DNA from: Trebouxia sp. TZW2008
Taxonomy: Eukaryota > Chlorophyta > Trebouxiophyceae > Trebouxiales > Trebouxiaceae
Length of the DNA stretch: 64,000 nucleotides
Direction of reading: 5' to 3'
NCBI GenBank assembly: GCA_002118135.1
Contig: BDIU01000287.1
Location: forward strand, 124,001 to 188,000
The position numbers were made by a program, and so were the translations under genes. Shown one piece after another: positions 46,604 through 62,575 of this stretch (positions within the stretch are counted from its first letter, which is position 1; the number at the start of each line of letters is the position of its first letter). The notes beneath the pieces were generated by a model. That model saw only the letters and a list, made by a program, of their open reading frames with translations. It did no database searches and was not told the origin of the DNA.

Positions 46604-49600
46604 TCATCCAAAGCCCTGACATTGCATGATGGTACAATGGAGCGAATTCTGCTGAGCCTCCTGTATTTGCAGCATGTACTCCTTGCTCTTTCTGTCTGAG
46701 AAATTTCGATTGCTTTCATGGCTGGCCTTGTCTCCAGTCCTGTCATAGTACTGCATGATGCCTTGCACTGTGTTCAACAATGTAGGCAAGTCATGCAAAC
46801 CATTGCATAAGGTGAAGCTTGACTGCAGCATACTCTCAGCTCCAGTCATGTCGCCTCGCTGAATCTGTGCTGGAGCCAAAGCCCTCAAAACCTGGACATA
46901 CAGTAAGCTCTCTTTGTAAAGACACTTGATGTAAAGACATTCTGGATGTAAGGAATTTGTTGTGGTGACCAAAGCGGTCTCTACAAAGAGAAGTCACTGT
47001 ACAAGGCAGCCATGAGTTGTGCAGCATTGAATGTGCATAACATGTTGTGGGTGTCACATCTGAGACAAACTAATATATGCCTCATTGACAACTCGCTTGT
47101 GCATAGCTGTGATGCAAAGTTGGTGTTACATCTGACTCAAAAAAGGTGTCTAGTTCAATGACATTTGCTTCTGCATAGCCATCATACAAACTTGGAGTCC
47201 ATCTCAGTCAAACAAGCATATGGCTCTTTGGAAGCTTGTTTTTGCATGGCCATGCTCATGTTTTGCACAAAACAACCTCAGCGAAGCGCATTCAAGCCAA
47301 TTCTGTTGCATTTGAGCAGCAGCCACATGGGCGACGCAAGCATGCAAGCTGGATGTCCCTGCAATGATGCTCAGAACAAGCCTGCCTGGCAAGACAAGAC
47401 CGTGGCCACACACCCCTAGCACATGTGCTGGAGTGCATGATGATGATTATGATTATTACAAGTCAGATGTACCTGAGAGACCATCTGATGGTTGCCCAAC
47501 ATGCTGTGTGCAAGCTTGAGGACTTTTGTGAGGCGCAGTTTGCCTTCCTGCTCTTGTCCTTGCCTGCCAAGTATCATTGCAGATGCGAACAGAGCTCCAC
47601 ACCTATACCAGTATCGCAGACACTATGTGCGCTCGATACTCATGGACTGATGGCAAGGGTGCTCAAGCCAACACTTGGATAGACAGTCTCAGCAAGTCAC
47701 AAGTTTCCCTGTGGCTCATGCATGACAGTGCATCAATCCAGCCATGCCATGTTAACTTGCAATTGAGCTGGCACACGTTCTAAATAAGACGGACAAATGA
47801 GCAGCTTACGAATCTTGCTGTCAGGTTGACACAAGGCATGCCATGTCAACTTGCAATTGAGCAGGTACACGTTCTCAACGAGAGAGCCGAAAGAGGAGCC
47901 CATGCCTCTTGCTATCTAATTGAAGCCAAGCAGTGCACCAGGGTTCCTGAAAATGCGAGATGACAGTACAGCGCAATACCTTTCAGCACAGGGCAGAGCA
48001 GGATCCATGTTCGAGAAGATGCCGTGTCCTTGCATCAGCTGTGTGGCCTTTGTTAGGTTGTCATGCTGCTCAGTGGCAAGCAAAGCCAGAGCAGCATCTA
48101 CTACTGCTAGCTGAGCCTGGCCTGTACTTGGACTGCTCTGTGCAACTGCCCTGAAGTGCTCAACAGCCACTCCAGGATCACACATTGCTACAGCATAGTG
48201 TCCTGCAGCCATTCACACTGTCTTGACTTGAGGAGACTTCATTAATTGGGCTGGTTTGCGCAAATGCCTTGAAGTGCTCAACAACCACTTCAGGGTCACA
48301 CATTGCTGCAGCATAGTGTCCTGCAGCCATTCCTGTGTTGACTTGAGGAGACTTCGTTGCTTGGGCTGGTTTGAGCAACTGCCTTGAAGTGTTCAACGAC
48401 CTCCCAGGGTCACACACTGCTACAGCGTAGTGTCCTGCAGCCATGCACACTGTGTTGACTTGGGGAGACTTCGTTGCTTGGGCTGGTTTGAGCAGCTGCC
48501 TTTAAGTGTTCAACGACCTTCCAGGGTCACACACTGCTACAGCGTAGTGTCCTGCAGCCATTTTCACTATGATGACCTGAGGACTCCTGCAGGCAAGCGA
48601 TTGCTGGATTTTGGGCTGTGATGTAACAGCATCAGCCATAAACAAGTGCTGAATAGCAGTAGCTCATGACTGAGCAAAGGGCCCTATGCCTCAGATGCAC
48701 AAGAACCAGGACAGGGACTTGATGCAGGTGTTGACAATCATATGCACGTTCAACAGCAGCGCCACTGTCAATGACAATGTCATAATGACCCAAAATGGCA
48801 TCATGATCGATGGAGACAGGCATGACTTTTGCACTCTGCCAACATCACCTGCAACCCTAGCTGGATGGGTGCTTGAGACAGACTGAGCATGTACTCAGCA
48901 GCGTACAAGGTGGATTGCCAAGCTGGCGACCGGTTTGGAATAAAGCAGTGTTGACGCATGTCTTGATGCCTTGCATGAAAGCAAAACGCGCTCAAGCCAA
49001 AACCAAAAGCAATAAACAGCAGGACCGCTGACGCATGTATGGCGTTCAGCGGCAGGCAACCAACCTGCAAGCATGCGGAGGCTGCTGTGCAAGGGCTTGC
49101 CTAGCAGGCGAGGGTGTGCTCTGCATAGCTCCAGCAACACACCAATGTCCCTCTGAGCCTTTACCAGCTCTGCCTGATGCAGGCACACAATTTCAATCGA
49201 TCATAAAGATTAGAAACGAATAAAACACTGCTTCATCGATTATTATTCGAATTTACAGTCCGTTGTAGGGAGCCAGATGAGACTCATTGGACTTCCTGGC
49301 TTGAAAGCACAGGTTTCAGCAGCACCACAAACATAGACAAGTAAAACCAGGTTGCTGCAAGATGCCATGGTCCCACATGAGCATCAGAGAACCGCGCATG
49401 ATCCATCTTGATGCTACTTTGCAACTGGATGCATTCAAGGAACTGCCTTGCATTTTGCTGAACAGAATACTGTACCCTTGTTGATGGGGACAGATGACTT
49501 GCAGAGGCATGAAATGGCCCGATATGCTACGCTGTGACAATAGGTAGGGATTGGGGCTAGAACAAGTACAAACCAGACCTGTGTCAGGTGAACCAGTGCG

Positions 49601-52587
49601 GCACCCTCAATAATCAGGAACTTGATGTAGAGGAGGGTGTGGTGGTTGCTCACAGTCTGAAGAGGCAGCTCAGCCTCACTCACCTGCATGCACGTATACA
49701 GCTGTTGTCAGTTGCTGTGTTATACAAGCAGCTGACCTGTGTCAGGTGGACCAGTGCGACGTCCTTGATGATGAGGAATTGATGTAGGGGAGGTTGTGGT
49801 GATTGCTCACAGTCTGAAGAGTCAGCTCAGCCTCGCTCACCTGCACATATGTGTACATTTGTGGCAACTTGCTGCCGCAAAACAGGCATGCTGCAAAGAT
49901 GCGGCAGTCCCTGCATTCTGCATTGTATCAAGTTGTGGGGCTAGTTGGGCAATCATGCACACTGCGTTTCTGCATGTGAATCTGGACCTGACTAACAAAG
50001 AAGGAGAATGTGCCCACAACAAACAATACAGTCAGGCAGTGCTGCCCCACAGTGCACAGCATGTCACGAGACAACACAGCCATTGTCTACAAGAATTGGA
50101 ACGCCGTGGGTGAGCACCATTTGCATGGTTGTCTGCATGTTGCAATGCACACAACCATTGAGGCTCAGGGCAAGTTGCCCTGAAAGCTGACCTGACCAAT
50201 GCTTTGCTGTCTCAGAGCTTCATCAATCGCTTGCTGAGCTTGTGTGAAATACATCAAGGACTGTTTGAACTTGCCATGCGGCCTATAGATGGTTGCAGCA
50301 AGCCAGCACACAATGGCGTGAACTGCATGGGTGGAGAGCCAGGTATAGCACCATCCCCTGCCGTCTATCTGCTGCAACAGCTGCTGCATTTCTGCAACAG
50401 CTAAGTTGATGCTGTCATTGGCACCTGCAAAGTACACAAAACATTTTCGTGATGCACAGGTGTGCAAAAGAACACAGTCAAGCATGCCCTCAGACATGAA
50501 GCAAACCGTTTGCAGTTGCAAACATTGGCAAAGATTCAGGCAGAGCAGTTTGCTGGATGACTTATGGTTGACAAGCAGCAAGGGTCACGATCTGCAGCAG
50601 ATTGCAACAGCTAAACTGATGCTGTCATTGGCACCTGCAGAAAATGAAATTGTAGGCATGACACTCAACTATGCAACAGAGCACAAACAAGCATGCCCAC
50701 AGGCATGACCCACTTTGATTTGCAAATGTTGGCACAGATTCAGGCAAAGCAGCTTGTGGTATACATTGTGCATTGGCAAGGTGTAATAAATAAGATTAAC
50801 AGTGACTACACATTCCAGCAGATGTGCTAGGTGTGTGTGGTCCAAGCCTTGCAAGGATGAGGGTTCTTCAGATGCAGCAAGTAGCAACAGCTTTTGGGTG
50901 AAAAGACAGCAGTGCAGACTGCACGATGGAGCAGCTAATGCATTGTGGTTTGAGCATGTGGTCAAAGTCAGTACCCGACTTTTGAAGTTCAGCGTATCGA
51001 CCCTCTTTCATCAGCACCAAAACTCTCAAAATACAAAATTGGAGCTGTAGCTGACTGAAGAGCGGCTGTGGCTGCAGCACTTGCGCCATTTTCACAAGAA
51101 GCTCAGTACAATCAGCAAGGGCTTGCGCTGTTGCCAATGCATCCTGGCTCAACATGAGCAGCTGTAGGCGCGACAGCTGCAAGATGGCCTGTGGCGCAAG
51201 TCAATAGCTGCCTTGAGTCTACAGACTCAATGACAGCTGCAATGCGTGATACTAATGATTTTCATACTTCATGCCCCACCTCATGTGCTGGGTGTGAAAG
51301 GCACAAAACTTGTCTTGCTTGGCTGGCTTGCTCGTGCACCTCAAATCATGCAGGTTGATCATGCATGTTCGTGCTTGCACTTGAACGAGACGATGATTAA
51401 GAATGGATGGCAGCAGGCATTGGTGAAATGGTACCCAACCAGCAAGGTCATGATAAAGCAGGAAAGCAGGCTTCTTCAGAGCATATGCACTGAGTGATAG
51501 CTTGTGTAGAGTTGTGCATGCTGTGCTGAGATGCAAAATGCACCAGGGCATGTCCAGACCAGCTTTGCATGCATGTCATCAGGAGCTCAAGCTGGATTGA
51601 GGCTGCTTGCAGCAGCAACATGAGCAGGCTGCAACAGTCATAATGCCCAGATGATCACCTCTGTGCTTCTGTTGTTGCAGTGCCTTGCTATCTGCATGGC
51701 TCTGTTCAAGCATAAATCAGCCTCAGGCATGTTGCCCTGTATTACATGTACATCCATCAAGCGATGCTCAAAGAGCATTTGCCACTGCTGGAGGGAGTCC
51801 CTACGTGACAAATAGCTGCTGTCAAACATCCTGCTTCTGGCTGAGCTTAAGCACTGATACAGTTCTTTACTTGTTTCATGTACAGTAACTTCTCTTTGTA
51901 AGGACACTCATTGAAAGGACATTCTTGATGCAAGGACACTCAATGTAAGGACACTCAATGTAAGGACACTCAATGTAAGGACAAATTAGTTGGCAACTAA
52001 TTGTTGCATTCGCACTGCAGGGGTGCCCCTGAGTATGGACAATTTGGTGCAAGGACATTTTCCTTGGGAACCAAAGCAGTGGTAGTACAGAGAGATTACT
52101 GTAGTTGACTTGATGCACACCTCTCAGAAGACTGCTGTCCCTTTACGCATACTTCAATGCCACGCTCACATGCTTGCGTTTCTAGCTTGTGCTGCGCAAG
52201 ATATCTCCGGCGTCTGCCAAGCTCACTCAACACTTCACATTTCAGGCAATAGGTCGCAGGGACTGTTTTGAGCAGCAGCAGCTGCATGACAAACGGTGGC
52301 TGAGATGATGGCTAGCCACTAAGGCTGTCTGTGACAACTGAGTTGGAACAGTCAAGACTCACTGCTTGCTGTAGGTGTTGTGTTGCCTCACTCAAATTCT
52401 GTGTGTGTTGTGACAGGAGCTGTGCCAGCCACAAGCGAGTCTTTGCAGCTGCGACAGGCATCTGTACCGAGCTGCGGCATATGGCCTCCAGACATTTTAT
52501 TGCTTGCAGGGGCCGTTTGTCGTTCAAACTGTCCTTCGCGAGGATTGACAAGGCATGTATTGCAGCCTGAACGTGAGCTTGCGCCAT
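46604..52587 (-). CDS. SCC4: MAU2/SCC4 cohesin-loader TPR protein
   Basis: Partner of SCC2/NIPBL that loads cohesin on chromatin. Exons fitted: 52587-52363, 52281-52121, 51830-51659, 51188-50975, 50424-50192, 49683-49579, 49173-49065, 48202-47980, 47547-47473, 46891-46604. The junction between 47980 and 47547 is unresolved and a short exon may be missing there. The start is the ATG at 52587 (MAQAHVQAAIHALSILAKDS). Family-like segments: KTRLWLAQLLSQHTQNLSEA, ELVKAQRDIGVLLELCRAHP, GHYAVAMCDPGVAVEHFRAV, then EGKLRLTKVLKLAHSMLGNH. The C-terminal exon holds SMLQSSFTLCNGLHDLPTLL and SDRKSKEYMLQIQEAQ. The order and spacing match plant SCC4 (about 700 aa). Introns are rich in echoes of neighbouring exons and contain two MITEs. 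Confidence 0.85.
46901..46999 (-). mobile_element. MITE copy C beside the last MAU2 acceptor
   Basis: 99 bp, TA-flanked on both sides, ends cagtaagctctctttgtaaa and acaaagagaagtcactg. It is an internally deleted copy. One end is 8 bp from the splice acceptor of the last MAU2 exon (AG at 46893-46892), so the element supplies the intron's 3' sequence. Confidence 0.8.
47340..47465 (+). mobile_element. Retrotransposon-like 3' fragment R3, MAU2 intron
   Basis: Encodes CPCNDAQNKPAWQDKTVATH then P and a stop, followed by cacatgtgctggagtgcatg and a gatgattatgattatta tail. Frame, stop and tail match R1 (30315). It is inserted antisense to MAU2. Confidence 0.55.
47755..47885 (-). repeat. Two-copy repeat in MAU2 intron
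   Basis: The block atgccatgt(t/c)aacttgcaattgag followed by c(t/a)ggcacacgttct or c(a/g)ggtacacgttct occurs at about 47743 and 47840. The junction between exons here was not resolved, so one copy could include a short exon. Confidence 0.6.
48130..48600 (-). repeat. Echo array of a MAU2 exon start
   Basis: The start of the exon at 48202 (minus strand ggctgcaggacactatgctg) with its acceptor and about 60 bp of coding sequence recurs at about 48325, 48442 and 48560. The period is about 118-123 bp. Each copy carries gcagcatagtgtcctgcagc-like sequence on the plus strand plus the spacer ttgacttgaggagacttc. Confidence 0.88.
49579..49840 (-). repeat. Duplicate of the 105-bp MAU2 exon 6
   Basis: The exon at 49683-49579 has a whole copy at 49840-49737, including both splice sites. 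The copy is 104 bp because of a one-base deletion, so using it would shift the frame. It reads as a recently dead exon. Confidence 0.88.
50375..50765 (-). repeat. Duplicate of MAU2 exon 5 start and intron
   Basis: Plus-strand phrase gctgatgctgtcattggcacctgca (in parts: gatgctgtcattggcacctg) occurs at 50407 and 50619. The following intron text (aagcatgcccwcag, gcaaacnttggca, gattcaggca) is also repeated at about 50482 and 50690. The period is about 210 bp. Confidence 0.85.
51893..52101 (-). mobile_element. MITE copy D, MAU2 intron 2
   Basis: 209 bp, TA-flanked (51891-51892 and 52102-52103), ends cagtaacttctctttgtaag and acagagagattactg. It carries an expanded run of the internal unit tcaatgtaaggacac (three units in tandem) and a central inverted repeat attagttggcaactaat. 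It lies 19 bp from the donor of exon 2. Confidence 0.85.
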
Positions 52588-53223
52588 GTTTGTTTGCCGG
52601 GTCGTCGCAAACTCACTGCAGGCTATGATGCAGGCATTTGTGTCAGTCACGTTGCATTTATCGTCGGAGTTTGTCGCGCTTTTTGCCTTGAATCCTGATC
52701 ACGGGCAAAGCAGCTGGGTTCAAATGCTCAGCATGCTCAGGTGCTGAGTTGACGCTCTCGAAGACTAAGCCTTAGACAATGCACATGGTGTCCATGGCAT
52801 TGTGACCCACAGACACGCGCTCAAAAGTCGCGCATACCATTGAAAAGCCTTATTTGCTTCCGTCAGTGCCGCGTCGTTTTCTGTGTGGTGTGCGAATCGG
52901 TTGTAGGCTCTACGAGATCGCAAAGCTTCCAGCGTGCACCTTGTCTTTTGGCCTAAGCCTAATTGCTTGCTACTGCCCTTCGTGCAATTGGCATTCGTCA
53001 GCTCTTCGCGGAATCCCTGCCTCGACGTGACTGCATGACTGCGTCTGGGCTGTTGGTCGTATAGCATGTACGCACGTCCACCACAACGACGCAAAAAAGG
53101 AACTTTTTCGAGGGGACCTCCGATACTTGACCCGCATACGGTTACCTTCTGACAGTGCAGCTTCAAAGCCAGCAGCATCGCCAAGCCCTGGCTTCGCTGC
53201 GTTCAAGCACACAGTCTATCGTA
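52588..53223. promoter_or_regulatory. Divergent region between MAU2 and YAK1
   Basis: About 640 bp between start codons. Short open frames only. It contains a locally CG-rich part near 52850-53200. Promoter function is inferred from position. Confidence 0.4.
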
Positions 53224-58676
<5,453 letters not shown>

Positions 58677-59603
58677 CTTGCGTAGATTTTGTTCAGCCCA
58701 TTTTTAGATAAATGCTTGAATGCCAGGTTGAATGCAGACGAAGGTGGACCACCAGCAGTGGGTTCTGTATGCCTTCTCTGTGTTGATGTCTGCGTGACTT
58801 GGCTGTATTGCCTGGAACATTGTGCTTGAATTGATTTGAATATTGAATATATGCCATTGCTTTGCAATCAATAGGCAAGCTTGGGTGTGAATGTTGGAAT
58901 GCAAATATGGTGGGATGCAATGTCATTTGTGAGTAGGCCTTTTCGGATTGACTGAGTAACTTCTTATCTCTGGCTAGACCAAGAGATCCCTGGACTTGCG
59001 GACATGCATGCTAGCATTTCCGTAGCATTGACAGCAACTGTGTTAACCTCTCCGCATGGCCTGCATAGTTTGTGAGCTGCTGCGTGGCAGCCAAATGCTA
59101 GCCTGTGTTTGTTGAACAGTTCACAGTTACTTGCGAGGTGTGGCCTACACGCCAGCTGGTGTCAGTGGTCTTCTTTGCACAGACTCCGGATCCTGATGAG
59201 CAAGTGGACTTGCTCATAGCATGTGAAATGCTGTATGCTGCCATATCTGCTGACCAGGTGCACACGCAAGTTCTCATGAACAATAGCAAAGTGACGCAAG
59301 GTGTGAGGATAGTGTTTCGCATTGCTTGTGCATATGCCATCACTTGCCAATGAAAGGTATGATAGCAAAGTGAATCATATTGCCTTACAAGGTTGCACAA
59401 CATGGTACAGAAGCAACATATGGACAGATAAATCAGTATAAGGGAAACACCATTGGCTTAAGGCCTGGCTATACAAGTTCCCTAAGAAGTATAAATAATA
59501 CACTGAAGTCATCACGTTTGTTCTGTAACTTGCAAAAATTCAATACATCAAATACACGCGGCGTAGCAAACCCTGGTGTACAAAAATGTCACACAACAGA
59601 AAA
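58677..59603. other. Interval after YAK1 with no supported gene
   Basis: About 930 bp. Contains the YAK1 3' end and the 3' end of the small minus-strand gene. Open frames are short and unconvincing. The right part (about 59440-59600) is AT-rich. Confidence 0.4.
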
Positions 59604-60120
59604 TTATGCAGTGCTCAGTGCTGAAGCGGGGGAGGAATCAAAGCCGATTGACTGCTTGAAGACTGAACAAAATGCTCCGCAACACTGCTCTGCTGATGAG
59701 CCTCTGCCAAAGGTTGAGTCATGAATGACAGGATTGTCTGCTCTCACTGGGGGACTGCAACCAAAAACTGTACTCTTGTTGCTTGGGTGCGCTTGTGACA
59801 AAATTTGCTGTAGCTCCCGCATGGCTTCAAGGCTATGTGATACCTCCCTTACAGGTCTGCAGCAGGTACAGATTGAGACATACTGACATACTTCAAAACA
59901 AGCTGATGAAACAAGCGCACTATGATTATGGCTAGCTTCCAGAGCGCAGCGCGTACCTACGAGAACCATAACTACGAGTTGCCGCGACGACAGGAGGCGA
60001 GATTTTCTTGACAGACGGCTCGGGAACAAGTTTTGGCAAAGACATGCCAGCACCGCCCTCTCGAGCACGTACAGCCTTGAAAGCATCTGACAGGCAGCTC
60101 CTTGGCTTATGTGCTGCCAT
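59604..60120 (-). CDS. Small protein of unknown family, 138 aa
   Basis: Two exons, 60120-59957 and 59856-59604, joined across a 100-bp GT-AG intron in phase 2. The start is MAAHKPRSCLSDAFKAVRAR. The N-terminal half is basic and proline-containing (SLPKLVPEPSVKKISPPVV). The C-terminal half has a helix (SHSLEAMRELQQILSQAH) and a possible short motif ADNPVIHDSTFGRGS. The tail is Ser/Cys-rich. No signal peptide, membrane segment or known domain was recognised. Codon use and splice sites look normal, so a real gene is likely, but no function is proposed. Confidence 0.5.
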
Positions 60121-61219
60121 TGTCACGCTGTCCTGCCGCCGCGTTAGTAGGTGGGATTCGCTCAATTGCCCTTCAGGGTGAGGCAGGAATCTTGCTACGT
60201 CAGGATAGATTATGCCCTTGTCTTCCTTGTAGAGTGGCTGTGAGATCGTCAAGGAGTTTGGTTGAATTTTCCCCCAGACTGCTGCTGCAAAGTTGTTCCA
60301 GCCTGTCGTGCTCACGTTTAGGCGATTACGAATTGCGGTTGCTCGGCAGTACTTTGAGACGAAGGTTTGAATGTTTATGCAGTAGGCGCGGTCAGGGCGT
60401 TGCGACAACGGCCCTAGCTAACTCTCCACCCACTGACTGTATGAGACTCGGTGCATGCTTCATTTCTTGAAGCTGAATGCGTTTGAACGAGCAGTTCAGT
60501 AGCAGCGGCATGCAGACTACAGCGCGTACATGGAAGGTGGCATGTGCACTTGCAGCATGTTGCGCAACGCCTGCTCATTGAGTGCACAAACCTGTACAGC
60601 ACATGTGCTAGCTAGCACACTATAGTGCATGACTGTTTCTTCATGGCAGATCAGTTGTGACTGTTGTTTCACGACATAAGCTAGGCAGACCTTTACAACC
60701 GTATTTAGAAGCATACTAAGTTGCAGCTGGCTGCAAGAAAAGCACATGAGCGCACTGCGGCACCACCTATGCAGTGTCATGCAAAGCTTGATGACTATCA
60801 CTGAGTCAACCAATTTAATTTATATAATAACTGATAACATGTAAAAATCAGCACATGCATGCTGTTGGGCAGGATGCAAAGGCATTCCCATGGGCTCAAG
60901 AATGGCTTGCGCTAATGTGGCATCATCTGACACAAGGTAGATCTGTATTGTTCTACAGGTTCATTTGTCTACTTCATGGCACGCTGCCTGCTATGGCACG
61001 CTGCCTGCTACCTGGTGACGAGGACTATGGTCTGGGGTTGGCACTGCAGCTGACGCCTCAATCAAACTGCTTCCATACAGCTTCTAGTGCATCAGGAGCC
61101 TGATGATACAGAGCTACCTATAGTTCATTTGTGCCACTCCACTACTTTTCTGTTTGACCTGCTGCACTTCAGCCTACATGACAAGAAATTCTGAGTGCAT
61201 GCGAAGTCATCTGGAGGTC
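60121..61219. other. Interval with no supported gene
   Basis: About 1.1 kb upstream of the small gene and downstream of RPB11. A short direct repeat atggcacgctgcctgct occurs twice near 60977-61010. An AT-rich patch (atttatataataactgataac) lies near 60820. No coding exon is supported. Confidence 0.4.
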
Positions 61220-62269
61220 TTAGCAGTCATTGTGATGCATTGGATGAGGCTCAGACTTTGCACTTGTGGCTAGGATGCAATGACTTACAGCAAAGCCGCC
61301 AGCCAGCTCTGAAAATTCATTGTGTAGATCCTTCAGGGCGTCTTGCATTGCGCCTTTAGGTTCACAGTCGCCGTTTGTCTGGACCTGCAAGCGCAGCAAA
61401 TGGTCTGTCAGTGGCAAGGCAAGGCAACGTACTGAAAAGGAAGGTGCATGCTACAGGTCAGTTACGCCATGAAGGCGTTGTCTATACAAGACATGCGTCT
61501 GACATGTACTGCATGTTAGCTCAGCTCTAAAAAGCTGGAATGAGGAGGACAAGCGCATCAGCTGCTGTCTGTTTCAGTATTAGCAGGCAGTGGAGTGTGA
61601 AATAGTCAGCTGACAAAATCCTTGGGCTTCCTGTGCAACATGTGCTGCGTGATCAGTGCGTGAGTGCTTGTATCTACACAGCTCGATGTGTAGTGCGCAC
61701 CAACAGACATACAGTCGCAATCATATTGCAGGGACAACATTGTCAGGACGACTGCAAATTGTAGTTCAAGCATTCACGTCTGATGTAGGCCAAGGCTTGT
61801 TGTGCATTTTACATTTGGTCGGTCATCAAGCAAGAGGTTTGTTGATCAATTGTGTACCACTAGCACCATCACAATATTTTGTAACATACCTTGATAAGCA
61901 TCCTGTACTCGAGAGGATGCGGGACCTTGTACCCAGCAAAGTTGACGCGATTGTCTCGGTGCAGTTGCCTGTTCATGGACAAGTCACCTTTTGAGATGGA
62001 CCGCTCAAGCTCTGCAATCTGTAGCAGCTGCTTAACTGACTCACATTCTGACAATGTTGCCAATGGTGTGATCCTCCCTTTGTATGGTGAAAGTGGCAGC
62101 ATGAGGCACTTTGGTGTCTTTTTCATGCGCAATCCTGCGTCAGCAAGCAGAAAGCACTGCAGCCCTGCCTCCAGCCAAGAAGCAGATTTCGGACAAGCAC
62201 AAGCTCGTAGACTTACTTCTGCAGCCCCTCCGGCACCACAAACTTCTCATATCTGTCAGGAGCATTCAT
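61220..62269 (-). CDS. RPB11: RNA polymerase II subunit RPB11, 128 aa
   Basis: Core Pol II subunit that pairs with RPB3, equivalent to one bacterial alpha subunit. Four exons: 62269-62217, 62134-62045, 61968-61890, 61384-61220. Together they encode the canonical start MNAPDRYEKFVVPEGLQK, then DTKVPHAATFTIQREDHTIG (alpha-motif), then MQLHRDNRVNFAGYKVPHPL and the C-terminal helix MQDALKDLHNEFSELAGGFA. These match RPB11 rather than RPC19/RPAC2, judging by MNAPDRYE and QLHRDxxVxFAGYKxPHPL. The length is close to the family norm (about 117-120). The last 20 residues after GGFA could be replaced by another splice, since GTAAGT follows there. All exons are very short, so it is easily missed by ORF scanning. 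Confidence 0.92.
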
Positions 62270-62575
62270 GGTCTGCTGCTCTTCTCAACGCCGGGACACT
62301 TCACCGTCTCATGCTGCTAAATCTTTGCATTTGCACAGTTTGTGTAGTGTGACCCAGCCAAGAGTGAGCTCAAAGTCTGGCCACGCGCGTCGCAACTCGA
62401 GCTTTCCTTGCCAGAAAAGTTGAGCAGTCCGCCTTGCCTGCACGCAACGTTACCTTGGCAACCGAAGACGAAGCGTCAAAGTTTTGCTTCAGAGCACTTG
62501 CTCGTGACATTATATAGGGCTGAACTCGAGCGCTCACCAAGGGCTTGCTGCCAGCCTTGCCGTTCCATTGTCAGT
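62270..62575. promoter_or_regulatory. Divergent region between RPB11 and the Gly-rich gene
   Basis: 306 bp between start codons. A tatata-like word (attatatagggc) at about 62509-62520 lies 56-67 bp upstream of the plus-strand ATG and could be a TATA element. Confidence 0.45.

Noticed and set aside
48130..48600. Regular array that could be mistaken for a CRISPR
   Set aside because: Units are about 120 bp, non-palindromic, contain coding sequence of the adjacent exon, and the genome is eukaryotic.
49737..49840. Second copy of MAU2 exon 6 as a functional alternative exon
   Set aside because: A one-base deletion makes it 104 bp and shifts the frame. It is called a dead duplicate unless resequencing restores the base.
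59098..59403. 101-residue minus-strand frame after YAK1
   Set aside because: No homology, no splice partner and overlapping open frames on both strands; not separable from chance.
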